The notes beneath the pieces are model-generated. The model was given only the letters and a program-made list of their open reading frames with translations. It made no database searches and had not been told where the DNA came from. A DNA stretch of 64,000 nucleotides, taken from NCBI GenBank assembly GCA_963931865.1, contig OZ007508.1, positions 16,417,104 through 16,481,103 on the forward strand. Reading direction: 5' to 3'. Of this stretch, positions 24,428 to 36,655 are shown one piece after another (the first letter of the stretch is position 1; each line of letters starts with the position of its first letter). Source of the DNA: Axinella damicornis. Taxonomy: Eukaryota; Porifera; Demospongiae; Axinellida; Axinellidae. The position numbers and the translations under genes are program-made.

Positions 24428-25390
24428 CTAAAATCATGAGGGGCGGGATGTATTATTCATAGCCTGCCGGCATGCTTGCGGCTTGACTTAGTTACGGTTC
24501 TTGTGGTGCGGTGTTATTGGAATTTCCAGCATGTCGTGTGTAAGTCATGCAGAAAACTACGCATGTAGCGTTTCATAGTATGCAGAAAATGAGCAACTCA
24601 GTCCTTGCTGCACGTGGACAGCATCAGAGAGAAACAAATATAAACTGTAACAAATTATGGGGACAAAAAGGATTGTAGTATAATTGTGACCAAGTCCACA
24701 ATTATATTTCTTTTGCTTGTATATACACCAAAATAATAATACTTACACACACTGCCACGATATCATGATGGCATGTACTGCGTAAAAAGTAGCCTTGTTC
24801 CTAAATCTCCTTTGCCTGTCTAGGTGGGGGGAGGGGGGATGGGATATATACAGTGTCTGGGCTACGAAATACTTAATGATAATAAAATTTAATAACAAAG
24901 ATAATAATTCATTACACAGGAAAGTATTCAGTCTATATACATAGTCCACCTGGCTGTTTAAGTAGCCATCGGCGACCCTGGAGACAAACAAAAAGAAGTA
25001 ATTTATAATGATGGAAAGTTCACTTGTAGGCAGTGTCACATTCCCGAAATACCAGGCCTTTGTTGAGTGTCTTTAATGACAAAGTTCCAACACGTAAGCA
25101 CCGCAATATTTTATTCAAAGACTGGAGTCATGTTGAGCAGCTTAATGTGCACTCACAAAAGAAAGGCACGAAAGAAACATGCTAGAAATGACTGTCAACC
25201 TAATTGGCACTACCCGGAACATCGTGATTGAGAAGAACACTCCATGGTACCTCACTTACTTAACGGGACACGTACAAGCTAAGTGCACACCAAAGGCACA
25301 GCAGCTAGTGTAGAGTACCGCAAGGTCAATGACTGCTTGTTAAGGTAGCATCTCCCTGTTGTGCACCTTGGTTCTTCACCGCATCACTAG

Positions 25391-25533
25391 CTAGATCTGG
25401 ATTTGACACTGCTAGATCCGGATTCGACACTGCTAGATCTGGATTCGACACTGCTAGATCTGGATTCAACATTGCTAGATCTGGATTCGACACTGCTAGA
25501 TCTGGATTGACACTGCTAGATCTGGATTTGACA
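25391..25533 (+). repeat. 21-bp minisatellite, about 7 copies
   Basis: Repeated CTAGATCTGGATTCGACACT + G with single-base variants. Confidence 0.93.
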
Positions 25534-26094
25534 TTAATTGTTAAAAGTACTTATGATAACATGTTTGTGGAATACCAATAAGGCTCGAGTGGTGCATCTT
25601 AGTCTAGCTGTGTAACACTTATACAGAGAGGCAGCATTAGTGCGAGTGATCATGCATGTATTCGACATTCTGGCATAACAAACGCACTCCACACCTCGAT
25701 CAGAACATTGCCGGCCACTGTAATGTTCCACAGTTATTGAAAATAACTTGTCATCTCCATAGCAACAATATATTCATGTACAAGTGGGCAGAACACATGT
25801 AGGCGGGCCATACGGCCATACCTACCTGCATTGATTCTCATTTGTGTGCACTTTATACGTACATTCAGTATAATGCCAATTATTCACAGTGTGAGGCATT
25901 TCACATTTTGATTTGATAACCCGCTTCTCCAAAAGGTTTTCATGCAGGTGAGGTCCTGGGCCCCATTAACATGGGGGATGGTGATGACATCATCACTCAA
26001 CTCATTTGAGTTACTATAAATGGCATTGCCCTTTCTAGAAGGGCGAAGGGCAAATTTTTTAAGGCGAACCACCCTTGAACAAAAAAAAAACAAG

Positions 26095-26180
26095 GGCTTT
26101 AGTAGGATTCAAACCCAGGACAGAGCTTGAGTTGAACACTAGAGACTCTCACTCTATATACCAGTGTACCACCACATGAA
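26095..26180 (-). repeat. tRNA-like or SINE fragment
   Basis: On the minus strand TGGTACACTGGTATATAGAG (A-box region) is followed by GGGTTTGAATCC (B-box) about 40 bases on. It lacks a clean acceptor stem. Probably a SINE head or tRNA pseudogene. Confidence 0.45.
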
Positions 26181-26719
26181 GTGAGGTGCTTCAGTTGTGG
26201 GCACGTACATGTATCTACAAGGTGTCCCAGAAATGCTGGAGTGGGTCCAGGATAGGGATGGCTGGATGGTGGTGATCACATCCCACATTTCAGAGGAGTG
26301 CAGTAGAGTGTACATTCAATATCTCTCTTGTCTGGTCTAGTTCTTAAGTGTGAATTTTGTTACTCTGCCACACTCCTTTGATGTCTACTTAGCCAGTGGC
26401 AAGGAGGTCAAGGATTCAGACATGTTAATCACTTGTGAAGTGGCTAATTTGATCAACACTGTCCAGTAGGATAAAGTGTTAATTGGTTTTGCTTCCCCAT
26501 CCCTCAAAGGCTGCAGGCTATTATTTCTTACAGCTTGTCCCTTATTTGCACATAACACCTAGTAATTGCTGAGTACAGCAAAAGGTTGCCAAGGGTAACA
26601 GTCACAGTGAGTGTCCACTTGTAGGGATTACATAATACCAATTACACACCATATAAATTATTAGTGCTACTCACGTGACCCTCAACGAATCAGACGCCTC
26701 AGAATCGATCATATGACGG

Positions 26720-26930
26720 AGAATTAAATCGCTTATTGCACACTTTAGTGTGCATTATCTAGATAATGCACACTTTTCAAAGATCATGATCAAAGGCTGT
26801 CTCGGGTCAGTGAGTTGCATAGATACCAGTTCGCAGTGCATTACGGGCTTTAGTGCACTCGGGCAATCTAGTTAACGGTCTCAGGCAGATAATGCACTCG
26901 CCTTCGGCTTGTGCATTAAATATTACTTAC
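26720..26930. mobile_element. possible short inverted-repeat element
   Basis: A strong palindrome TTAGTGTGCATTATCTAGAT + AATGCACACTTTT-like at 26737-26776, followed by further GTGCATTA/TAATGCAC words and ending TTGTGCATTAAAT. Limits and class uncertain. Confidence 0.4.
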
Positions 26931-28098
26931 AGAGGAAACGTTGGTGGGCATTAGATAGATAGCCAGGGGATTATATAATAATTTAACTGTGTGGGCCCAG
27001 GAATCCCAAGGGGAAGGGTTGGTTTATATAAGTCTCTGGCTTTAAAATTCTGTTCGGTTGCTACGGTGGCGAAGCTGCTGAAGAGTGTATAGACTGATGT
27101 CGAACACCATAAAGAAAATACTCCTCCAGCAGGCAGCTATGATAATAACAGTGGGCTTACTGCCCTTACAGTGATGACAAAGGCTGCTGAGGTGTGAAAA
27201 ATAGATTTTATAGCTCGGTCCAAAACGAAACATCTTGCTTACAGTGCAGACTGGGGGAAAAAAACGTAATTATGATCCCAGTTCGCCTAAATTCCACCTA
27301 CACCACAACTTGGTGCATTTGCTGGGTAGCTTAGTATGTGATTGTTTACTTACTCTACTAGCCATTTCACAATACCTGTTTACCTGAAAGTAAGCTCTTC
27401 ACACTCCCGCCCTCTTCTGAACTTGACTGAATACCTACTGGGAAACAACAAACCTTAATCAGCTAAGAAATGAAGGTAATTAACAGCTAATTACAGTTAA
27501 CGATGCTAATTAACACTGGATACTCAAAGTGCTCGCCATGCCAAGTGTAAGTAGGAAGCCGGTTTCATTGGCCAAAACATACTTCTGTGTTTACTTGAGT
27601 AGTAAAGGCGAAACAAAAGGTTTGCAACAAGAAAGTGATGATAATTGCCGAGTGCCTGATCGTATACTCGGCTACTCTTCATAGCCGGAGACAGTCAGCA
27701 ATAACCACGCAATGAGTTACAGCACTGTGCACTACTTCAGCAAACTCTTCAAATGTTCTTACAACAGATTCTGACTATGCGTGGCCGGCTACTACATGCA
27801 TGAGGCCACGCTTATTAATTATGCTCGCTTGTGCGAGGCATTCTCTGTGCATATGCATACTGCGAGTAAGCGTTTACCACTTTCGCCAATAAACTATAGT
27901 TGTGAGCAAGGCTAGTGCGGGACAACTCCTCTCTCCACTGCACCATGATAAATTTCATTCTATCGGTAGTACACGGATCAACTTCAAGATGCAGACCTTA
28001 CCTGACAAACACCCACGCATTGGAGAAAACAGTTGCATTCTCCAAGCCCAAACTGTTTGTTACGTGTATCATCACACACAGTCAATCATGTTGTTGGT

Positions 28099-28142
28099 CT
28101 AGCCTCGTTCCCAGGCCGTCTCGGGCCTGGGAATGAGGCTAG
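28099..28142. mobile_element. 44-bp near-perfect palindrome, minimal MITE end pair
   Basis: CTAGCCTCGTTCCCAGGC then a short spacer, then GCCTGGGAATGAGGCTAG. Same family termini as at 3086 with one mismatch between arms. Confidence 0.72.
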
Positions 28143-28502
28143 TTCTTGGTCCTACATGCATAGCTTGAGCACATGCCCAAAGTGTACGTACGCATCATGT
28201 CCCACTACACAAGCACTGCCATTTTGTATAGCAACTGCAATAACCTGAAGTCATCTCCAATGCTGTTTCCAACGACGGAGAAAAGTGGAGGCTGCCAATT
28301 TTTGCTTTATCCAGTAAGTTCATCACATGCGACTGCAAAAAAGGTTGCATAATCATGATATATACCAACATACCATTACTGCTATGATTGGAATATCAGT
28401 ATCATCTCCATGTACGTACTTTGCAACATACGAAATTGGAGAGGAAAGGTGTGGTATGTATTCATCATGGAGGTAGAGTGACATAAACATGCCTGGGAAC
28501 CT

Positions 28503-28612
28503 TCTCCCTTCCCCTCCCCCCTCCCTTCCCCCTTCCCCTCCCCCCTCCCCCCTCCCTTCCCCTCCCCCCTCCGTTCCCTTCCCCTTCCCCTCCCCCTCCC
28601 TTCCCTTCCCTT

Positions 28613-28641
<29 letters not shown>
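28503..28641 (+). repeat. C/T-rich tract ending in poly(C)
   Basis: CCCTTCCCC-type repeat followed by a run of about 29 C (28613-28641). Confidence 0.93.
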
Positions 28642-28644
<3 letters not shown>

Positions 28645-29012
28645 AATTGTGCAGTTTTACATTCTTGTGTGGGTGTGGATCAGTAACTGTACATGCTTCA
28701 TAACTAATGTGTTCATGAATCTGATAACTACACAGTAATTGGAAACGGATGAATGTATTTTGCCAGCCCTTGACTGTTGACTCAGCAAATAGAGATTATT
28801 AGTACCACTCACAGACAGGTTAAAAGTAAAGGAAGTCCTGGCCTGTCTGTCAGACGAGGAAAACACCAGGAAATGGCTAACTATTACACCAACACCATGG
28901 CTTACAGAGTAGGAACACCAACTAGCATCATAGTCAAATGGGGTTGCCGCCCTTGGGACGTGAATCACTTTATTCATATGAGAGGGTTTGACCAGACCCT
29001 CTTCCCAACTCT

Positions 29013-29608
29013 TCAGTGTGGGCCTGGGAATGAGGCACCTTCATGAATGGGCCTGGGAATGGGTACCTTCATGAATGGGCCTGGGAATGAGGCACCTTCA
29101 TGAGGCTACCTTCATGAATGGGCCTGGGAATGAGGCACCTTCATGAATGGGCCTGGGAATGGGTACTTTAATGAATGGGCCTGGGAATGAGGCACCTTCA
29201 TGAGGCTACCTTCATGAATGGGCCTGGGAATGAGGCACCTTCATGAATGGGCCTGGGAATGAGGCACCTTCATGAATGGGCCTGGGAATGGGTACCTTAA
29301 TGAATGGGCCTGGGAATGAGGCTACCTTCATGAATGGGCCTGGGAATGGGTACCTTAATGAATGGGCCTGGGAATGGGTACCTTAATGAATGGGCCTGGG
29401 AATGGGTACCTTAATGAATGGGCCTGGGAATGAGGCACCTTCATGAATGGGCCTGGGAATGGGTACCTTAATGAATGGGCCTGGGAATGAGGCACCTTCA
29501 TGAATGGGCCTGGGAATGGGTACCTTAATGAATGGGCCTGGGAATGAGGCACCTTCATGAATGGGCCTGGGAATGGGTACCTTAATGAATGGGCCTGGGA
29601 ATGAGGCT
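29013..29608 (+). repeat. 28/29-bp minisatellite made of MITE termini
   Basis: About 20 copies of GGGCCTGGGAATGAGGCACC + TTCATGAAT, alternating with a variant GGGCCTGGGAATGGGTACC + TTAATGAAT. The first half of the unit is the right terminus of the same MITE family. Some 29-mers end in GAGGCTACC, an even closer match. Confidence 0.93.
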
Positions 29609-29609
29609 C

Positions 29610-32600
29610 ACCAGCAACAACAACAACTTAGCAAGTTGGAACTGTAAACAAGGAGCAACCTACAATTTTAGCTGTTTATTTGTGTGTACAAGTTGCAAGA
29701 CATAAGGACATTTATCCTCCTATCAAAACTTCAAAGGTGTCGTAGCAACAATTAACAGTCAACCACCCACTTTTAATCTGGAGCACCTAAGATTTTATGT
29801 GTGTGTCTGTGTTTGTGTGTGTGTGTGTTTGTGTGTGAGCTGAGTGACTAACGAAGTGGGATATTCAGGGGCAGGGTGGGACTAGACTAGTGACATGCGC
29901 AACCTTGGAAGCATAAGCATGGTCACAGGTGTTTGGTGGGCAGGACTAGTATGTGTGCACCCTTCACACAAGACAGTCAGTGAGTCTGAGTAATGAGCTA
30001 CGCTGGACTCATGCAAAAGCAGTGAGGGGTGACAGCTCACAGAACTGCTGACAAGAGACCTGCGTGCACCGTGCTATCACAAATACCATCGGGGGGCGAA
30101 GCAAGCAAAGCTACTTGTAATCATGTACGTATGTGTAGTTGTAGCAATGGATATTCTCAACCTGAACTACCACTGTGATGTAAGAGGTATACAGCTCCAT
30201 CCTATGTCCACACACTAAGCAATGAAGCGCGTCATGTGATGCTTGTTAAAATTTTAAATTCTTACAGCTACCGATCACACCAGGTGAACATGATATTCAA
30301 GAAAGGGGGTGGGTCTTTGGCAGCAAGAATGATTCCAATATCTGCCCAAAGCCAGCTGCACCACAAAAAGGAAGGTTTCCTGGAGCAATGCTTTGAACTT
30401 CACTCCAGTTTCTAGCTCTCCAAGATAGCTCCTAATCCTTCAAAGAAATGGCTCATACCACAACACAAACTCTAAATTCTGCAGCCTTAGCTTCACTGCA
30501 GTCAGGTGCAGTGTCATTCAAAACTATTGTGTTGAAATACAAGAAATATACACACATCACAAGTTTATGCCTGTATCATGAGTCCTGGAGTATCCAATTA
30601 TCCTCCGTGAAACCTTAGACCTAGATTACATGTATATATATATAGCTATATACGTTCTAAGAGCAATCTCCCAGCAACAATACTCCTTGCAGAAATATTT
30701 CATACTAAGAGCATATCAAATTGTGGCTGAGTTACATGCGGATAGCCTCCTTGCAGAAATATGAGATATTTCATACTAAGAGCATATCAACTAGAGGTGC
30801 TCAGCAGAGCACGTACCCCGTGCGCCACTTTGACTTGATATAGGTAGGCCTGCTGCTGTATTAATACAGCATGCACGATGAGATGGCTAGGCCTACCGAT
30901 TTTTAATACATCGATGTCAGCATGCAGAATGAGATACCGTAAGTTGTGGCAGTAATGTTAGAAACAGGGTGTGGACAAGCTGTATAAATTAGAAACAAGA
31001 CTTTCACACAGCCTCTCGAGTGGATCTCTGGTCTGTGAGTTATGTAGACGCTAGTACACTCTGAATTCTGACACTTCTATCCTGAACTAAGCCTTTAACA
31101 AGGCCTTCACTGCTCAAGCTGCTGATTTTTGTGTCCACAGACAGACAGACAGACGGACGGACACAAACCGATCACTTAACCCCTGCTGTGTGCATGCGCA
31201 TAGGGTAATTATGGGGGAGGGGGCTGCAGTTGTGGTTCCTTGCAGTGTTCGCTGAAGCTTCTGTCTTGACTCTGTGCTCCAGCTGGTCATTCATTCACAC
31301 TAAATGTAATCCCCCTCCCTCTCAATCCCATCACTCCTCCCACTCCCCCCTCCCTTCCGACTCCCCTCCTCTCCTTCTGCCCCCTCCCCCCTCCCTTTCC
31401 ACTCCCCCACCTCTCCTTCTTCCGGTGTGAATGACCTGAGAGACAACTTGAGATAGCTATCAATGATGTCAAATCTTGAACACGAAACAACCTGGTAGCC
31501 ACTGCAAAGCATAGCAAAATAACACGGTGTGTTTGTCCTGCCAGGACAGTGACCTCATGGGTGCCACCAGCAACCTGGGCCATTCATGGAAGCACTTTCA
31601 CACTCCATCGAGTACCAACCGAGCCCAGAGACCGCAAACAATAATATGTAATAGTGGCAGTGGCAGTCAGTGAAGACACAACTACCGGTCAAGCTAATCA
31701 GCATTAGAATGCAACCACAACAGCAGGATAGCCATCTCTAGGTGATACCGATCAAAGAAAGTTAATGTTCTGGATAATCTTATGCCAATTGGAGAGATGG
31801 AATAAAATATGCTGAACTTATACAGTCTAACCTACATATACTTTTACAGCACATGGGGATGTTATGAACGGATAACACGATCACTTTCTGGTCAAACAAT
31901 AAATTTGAGGAAAGGCTGACAGATGGATTCAAATCAGGTGCTCACATGCAGTGGAGGTGAAGCGTATTACACAATGCTATTACCAGATTACCAACAGCTC
32001 AAAGTGTGACCTGTATAAACACTACATCACCACAGTATCCCATGTACACCACCACAATAGAGCAAGCATGAACAATTCTGACATACCCAGCTGACACCAG
32101 AAACACCATGTGGTCATCCACATCACACACGTCCACAATAAAGTGACAATTGACTTACAGACAAATTGCCACACAGGATCCAATCTTCACAGATGTAATA
32201 CCATTTTAAACATCAAATGGTGCCAGATGACAACCCATATACTGCCATAGCTATCACAAATACCAAGCCACCTTGAGATGGAAAAGGTCACACAAATTAA
32301 GTTGTTGTGTTTTATTTCTTTCGCATGAACACTTTCCTGGATTGTGCAGAGCCCTTGTATAGCACTGTATTAGACTTCAGAGCTCAGTGCTTTCCTTATG
32401 TGGAAGGTTCAGAGTTCGGAGCCTTCCATATAAGGAATGCGATGAGCTCTGAGTTCCTATACAGCCTATACAGTGTTGTAAGGGATTCTGCATAACCCAG
32501 TATATATAACATATCAAGGATGGGGTTAATAATTATCCCTAACCAGTCATGTACGTACGTATACTAACCCTGGCCCTAAGGGATCGTGCATCTGCCAGAA

Positions 32601-34190
32601 TGGAACTAATTCCACAAGCCTTACAGCGGTATCTGTTTTGAGATGAATACTCTGTTTGAGATGATTTAATGCCAATTCATGGGAGAGATTTTGACACTGT
32701 GTTGCAATTACTTTATAGTAACATTACATATCAATCAATCAAGTCCCCTGCATATACACAGCTAGCCTAAGTAAGGCTTATGAGACTACTAAAAGAACAA
32801 CGCAAGGCATAAGCCAGTCTTTTATTACTATAGAGGGCAACCCTACAACTGGTTTGTCATCCATCTGAAAGACCCAATGCATAATTTCACATTTTGGTTT
32901 CACAGTTTAGTAAACCATTCTGGAGTTTGATTGCTTTGTTTGTGCAGCCAGTGTGAAGTCTATTTCCACCTTGCAGCTGTACAGATCTGTCTGCCTCCAG
33001 CGTTTGGCTACACAAGGCATTCACTCTACCATGCATGTTTATTGTTTTCCATACTTGCAGGGCATTTTTACTTGTAACTACAGCACCACCCATTCTGTTC
33101 TACGTACAACAGTACAGTACTTCATCACAGCGAATTCTGTTTGTTTTTGATAACTCGGGTATTATTTGCAAACACCCATGCCCATACGCTGATCAAAGTA
33201 GGAATCCACAACGGACAGTCTGTGTGAAGTCTTCGTGCTACTTGTTTAGGGTGGAGGTAATTGCACTCAAGAGACCAACTGTTGCTGTTCATCACAGAAA
33301 GAGACTGAGTACTGTCTGTTGTAACATGGATAAGCACAGATTTGTCTATCTACATACCAAACCACAAGAACTAGGAATATACCCAAGTCGTAACATGTCA
33401 TCCATCTTTCTGATGCTATTCGTTTGATCAAATTGTTCTCATAGTATGTGCTGTTTGAAGTTCAAAAGGTTTAGTCTCACGATGCCAATAGCACTTGTAG
33501 CTGGTGCTAATATTTATCTTTCTTTGCACCACTAACTGTTTGTTACTATAGAGCAAGAATTCAATAAGTACTTAATGTGCAGCTGCACTTACTCCAAGGA
33601 CCACTTGAGTCCGATCCACTTACAGACTTACAGTTCACCAGCAAAATTACATTAAACAGAAGCAGCAGGTAATTTTAGCAGGATCATATGAAAACCATAC
33701 TACTGGTTACCTAAGCACATGTTACGTGTCCCATGGGATCTGGGAGTGACAATCCTAACAAGTATGCGAAGGTGGAGGGAGTGCTAAACCTACATTGTTT
33801 ACTTGCCTCTAAGCAGCACAGTAATTAACCCCAGTCTCCCATGAGAATACGCACTAGCGATAACAACGTTCTTTATGAGAATTAGCACATGTGTAGGGTC
33901 CATAGAGACCAAATACCAGTCCATCTTATGTCACTAGTGGCCAAAATATTCACACAGGAAGCCAATATGCAACTTGAACTCCTGAAATGATATTCATGTG
34001 GCAGCAAATTGCCTTAAATGTGAAGCTAATGACCCATGTTTGTCCAGGGGATTGATCTCACAGAGCAGAGTGAGAACAAGGGTGTAATTATGTGGAGGAC
34101 ATTCCATAGGCCTGGAATACTATTACTGTAGAGATAAGTGTTTGATGAGATACATTGGGACAGTGGGCCTTGCCGACCCCCTTCAGACAC
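29610..34190. other. no supported gene
   Basis: Both strands of 30270-30415 are open with coding-like composition, so neither can be preferred. Near-duplicate words CTCCTTGCAGAAATAT...CATACTAAGAGCATATCAA occur at 30685 and 30750. 32880-33430 carries moderate open frames on both strands. Confidence 0.4.
31305..31425 (+). repeat. C/T-rich low-complexity tract
   Basis: CCCTCCC/CCACTCC-type sequence with no unit structure. A GACA/GACG run lies nearby at 31138-31162. Confidence 0.8.
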
Positions 34191-34511
34191 AGTCAGTTTT
34201 AGCTATGAATCATTGAACAATGAATACTGATAAATTTCAGCAACCAGTAGGTTCTACTGTTCATGTAAAAGTATAATTGCACATAACTTAGGGTATATAG
34301 TTGTCCAATCAAGCTGTACTGGTACATAGGGCGGGTATAATTATGCTGAACACAACAGTGAGCTCTTTGGTAAACCAGAAGACCTGCTCTCCACGTACTG
34401 TAGTTGTGGTACAAATAGGTTGCACTAAACAGTACTTGTGGTTAATCTTACGCTCATGCTTTCATTAGAATGTAGTGATGAGCTAGGGTGAGGGCAGCAT
34501 TACTATGGCAC

Positions 34512-34513
<2 letters not shown>

Positions 34514-34559
<46 letters not shown>
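34514..34559 (+). repeat. (CA)n microsatellite
   Basis: About 23 uninterrupted CA dinucleotides. Confidence 0.96.
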
Positions 34560-34561
<2 letters not shown>

Positions 34562-34819
34562 GCCCATTAGCATCACAGCATGTGACTTCAAACTCTCAGC
34601 AGTTGTTCTGTGAACAAGCTTTGCACTAGCTCCGTGCCCCATAAATGACCCCAAAAATTTCATCAGCTGGCCCTGTGGACAAAAGTCACATCTGAGAACA
34701 CAAGCAGAATGACAATGAATGTCATGGCAAGAAGAATGCGTGTATTAAATGAAACTTGATCTAACGTATGGTTTTTGAATCATGATCACAGATAATGAAT
34801 TTGTGTTATGCAGCATAGC

Positions 34820-34912
34820 AAGAGCACACAATGACATCATTGCCATTGCAGCAGAGAATGCATATGCGCATATGCCACGCCACAATGATGATGATGTCAT
34901 TATGCACTCTGA
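34820..34912. repeat. interspersed palindromic repeat, copy 1
   Basis: GCACACAATGACATCATTGC ... GATGATGATGTCATTATGCA, an inverted repeat around a GCATATGCGCATATGC palindrome. Shares its arms with 49868-49930. Confidence 0.6.
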
Positions 34913-35309
34913 GTACAGTTTACACTAACAAATTTCATCGTTCCATAATTGGTATAAGTTGTTGTATTCCTGGTTGCCCACAGTGAACGTTAACCTAGTA
35001 TGGCAAGTTAATGCCTCAGATGCGGAACAATGATGCGATGAAACTAGTGAAAACAGAGGAAGGAAACCAGAGCAGGGCTGCTGCTGGGAAACAATCTAGC
35101 TACCACAAAAATGCAGCTTTTACCAAACAATCTAAGGCCAGCCTCCTAACCTATTTACGTTCAAATTCCGCTTCAATAGTGGCCAACCTAGCCCTTCCTC
35201 TCTCATGCTTCTCTCCATTAGAAGGCACTTAACACTCTTAGCATGTCTAAGAGGCTGGAGGTTCACAGTTCCTGTCAAAACTATGAATGCAAACATTGCC
35301 CTCAAGCAT

Positions 35310-35522
35310 TCAGACAATCCACGCAGAGCAAGGTTGAGAATAGTATTCATTACAGCCCAGTTGTAGGTCCCTTGTAGGTTTGTTCTCAAGATGTTTTTGA
35401 AAAAACAGTTGAATGTTGCAATTGTTAGTTTCAGGAGTCCCAGTGTGCTGATGTGATCTCTTGTCATGGGAACTATTCATGCTGCACTGCTGCGCCTGTT
35501 TTACTTGCATTTTATAGGCCAT
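35310..35522 (-). CDS. candidate coding segment, gene unknown
   Basis: Open minus-strand frame with polar composition: MQVKQAQQCSMNSSHDKRSH, TGTPETNNCNIQLFFQKHLE, RDLQLGCNEYYSQPCSAWI. A partly overlapping frame (35132-35467) is also open. No splice sites are decisive and no family is recognised. Confidence 0.18.
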   Translation of the reverse strand: MAYKMQVKQAQQCSMNSSHDKRSHQHTGTPETNNCNIQLFFQKHLENKPTRDLQLGCNEYYSQPCSAWIV

Positions 35523-35995
35523 TCAGTAGTTGCTGATTGCCGCAACATTATCACACAGTGATGGCATATGCGTTTACCAGCCATACATGGTTACAAATCT
35601 CTCTGGATAATAGTGACACCGGTTATGGTAACGACCACCTAGCCTCGCTCCCAGGCCTCCGCCCAGATTCTATCTCGTAGCCATGGAGAAAACAGAGGCC
35701 AGTGACCAGCATTAATAGCTGTGTTTGTCACCTGCAGCTGGAACCATGACAGAAGTTACTGGAGCTTCACTGTACGTGCGGTTGCTAAGTGTAACCCATG
35801 ATTTCAGCTATATTCATGTCTATCGGCACATTATTAATCAATGAATGCTGATGCATAATTCATAGTGCCATCAGTAAGAGGTAAGTAAATGGAATCATTT
35901 CCACTGATAGATCTAGACACATTCTCCACATACCGGTCTTCACGATTAAGGCAAAGTGGGGGCTGAGGTTCCCGCTTCAAGCCGCATGGGGTAGC

Positions 35996-36205
35996 ATAAT
36001 TGTGACTCAAACGGTCACACCTCCAGACCTAACATAATTATTGTGACTCAAACAGTCACACCTCCAGACCTACGTGTACGTAACATATTTGCGGCTCAAA
36101 CAGTCACACCTCCAGACTTACGTATATGTAGCATAATTGCGACTCAAACAGTCACACCTCCAGACCTAACATAATTGTGACTGAAACGGTCACACCTCCA
36201 GACTT
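35996..36205 (+). repeat. about 40-bp tandem repeat, 5 copies
   Basis: Units contain ATAATTGTGACTCAAACGGT followed by CACACCTCCAGAC(C/T)TAA, with the internal palindrome-like GTGACT...GGTCAC. Confidence 0.88.
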
Positions 36206-36429
36206 AATAATCTACCTGGACCAAAATACTGCCACATGCCTCGGTATTCATGCAACAACAACCAATTCTTCATTCGTAGTATGCCGCCATTTCACTCACT
36301 TACTTAACTTGTTCACTGCAGTTGCATGTAGCGTCCCCACTCTGAATTCATGCACTGCATAATACCTGACGTACAATAATGGCAACTCATGGCTGCATAA
36401 CATTCCTATACTAGCAGTACCTGCCCTAT

Positions 36430-36655
36430 ATGGGTGGTATCTAGCGAAGGAAACATCGACGCCGGTCTATAACCTCCTGTCAACCAGCCCTAGACCCTCA
36501 TGGGACAGTAGTGCTGAAACCTGTGGTGCTATGACGATTGCATTGCGAGCATGCGTAGATGCTCACACAATGGACAATCGCATATTACGAAATGGCAACA
36601 TAAAGGATGAGGTCAATGATACTACTACACATGCTCAGAAATGTTAAATAAGATC
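36430..36655 (+). repeat. dispersed repeat copy 2
   Basis: Second copy of the element at 14518, with TATCTAGCGAAGGAAACATC, GCTATGACGATTGC and GAGGTCAATGAT. Confidence 0.6.

Larger units (their letters stand above)
24432..28098. other. intergenic region upstream of the bHLH gene
   Basis: No coding exon I would defend. A good minus-strand acceptor (TTTGTCTCCAG near 24980) is followed by only a short open frame. Holds the 21-bp minisatellite, a tRNA-like fragment and a palindromic element. Candidate cis-regulatory space for the bHLH gene. Confidence 0.45.

Noticed and set aside
24743..25039. 98-residue hydrophobic minus-strand frame after a good acceptor
   Set aside because: AT-driven composition and no donor or domain. 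At most a short exon of an unknown gene.
25391..36205. Regular short repeats considered as CRISPR arrays (25391, 35996, 29013)
   Set aside because: The units are directly contiguous with no unique spacers and no cas genes, in an animal genome.
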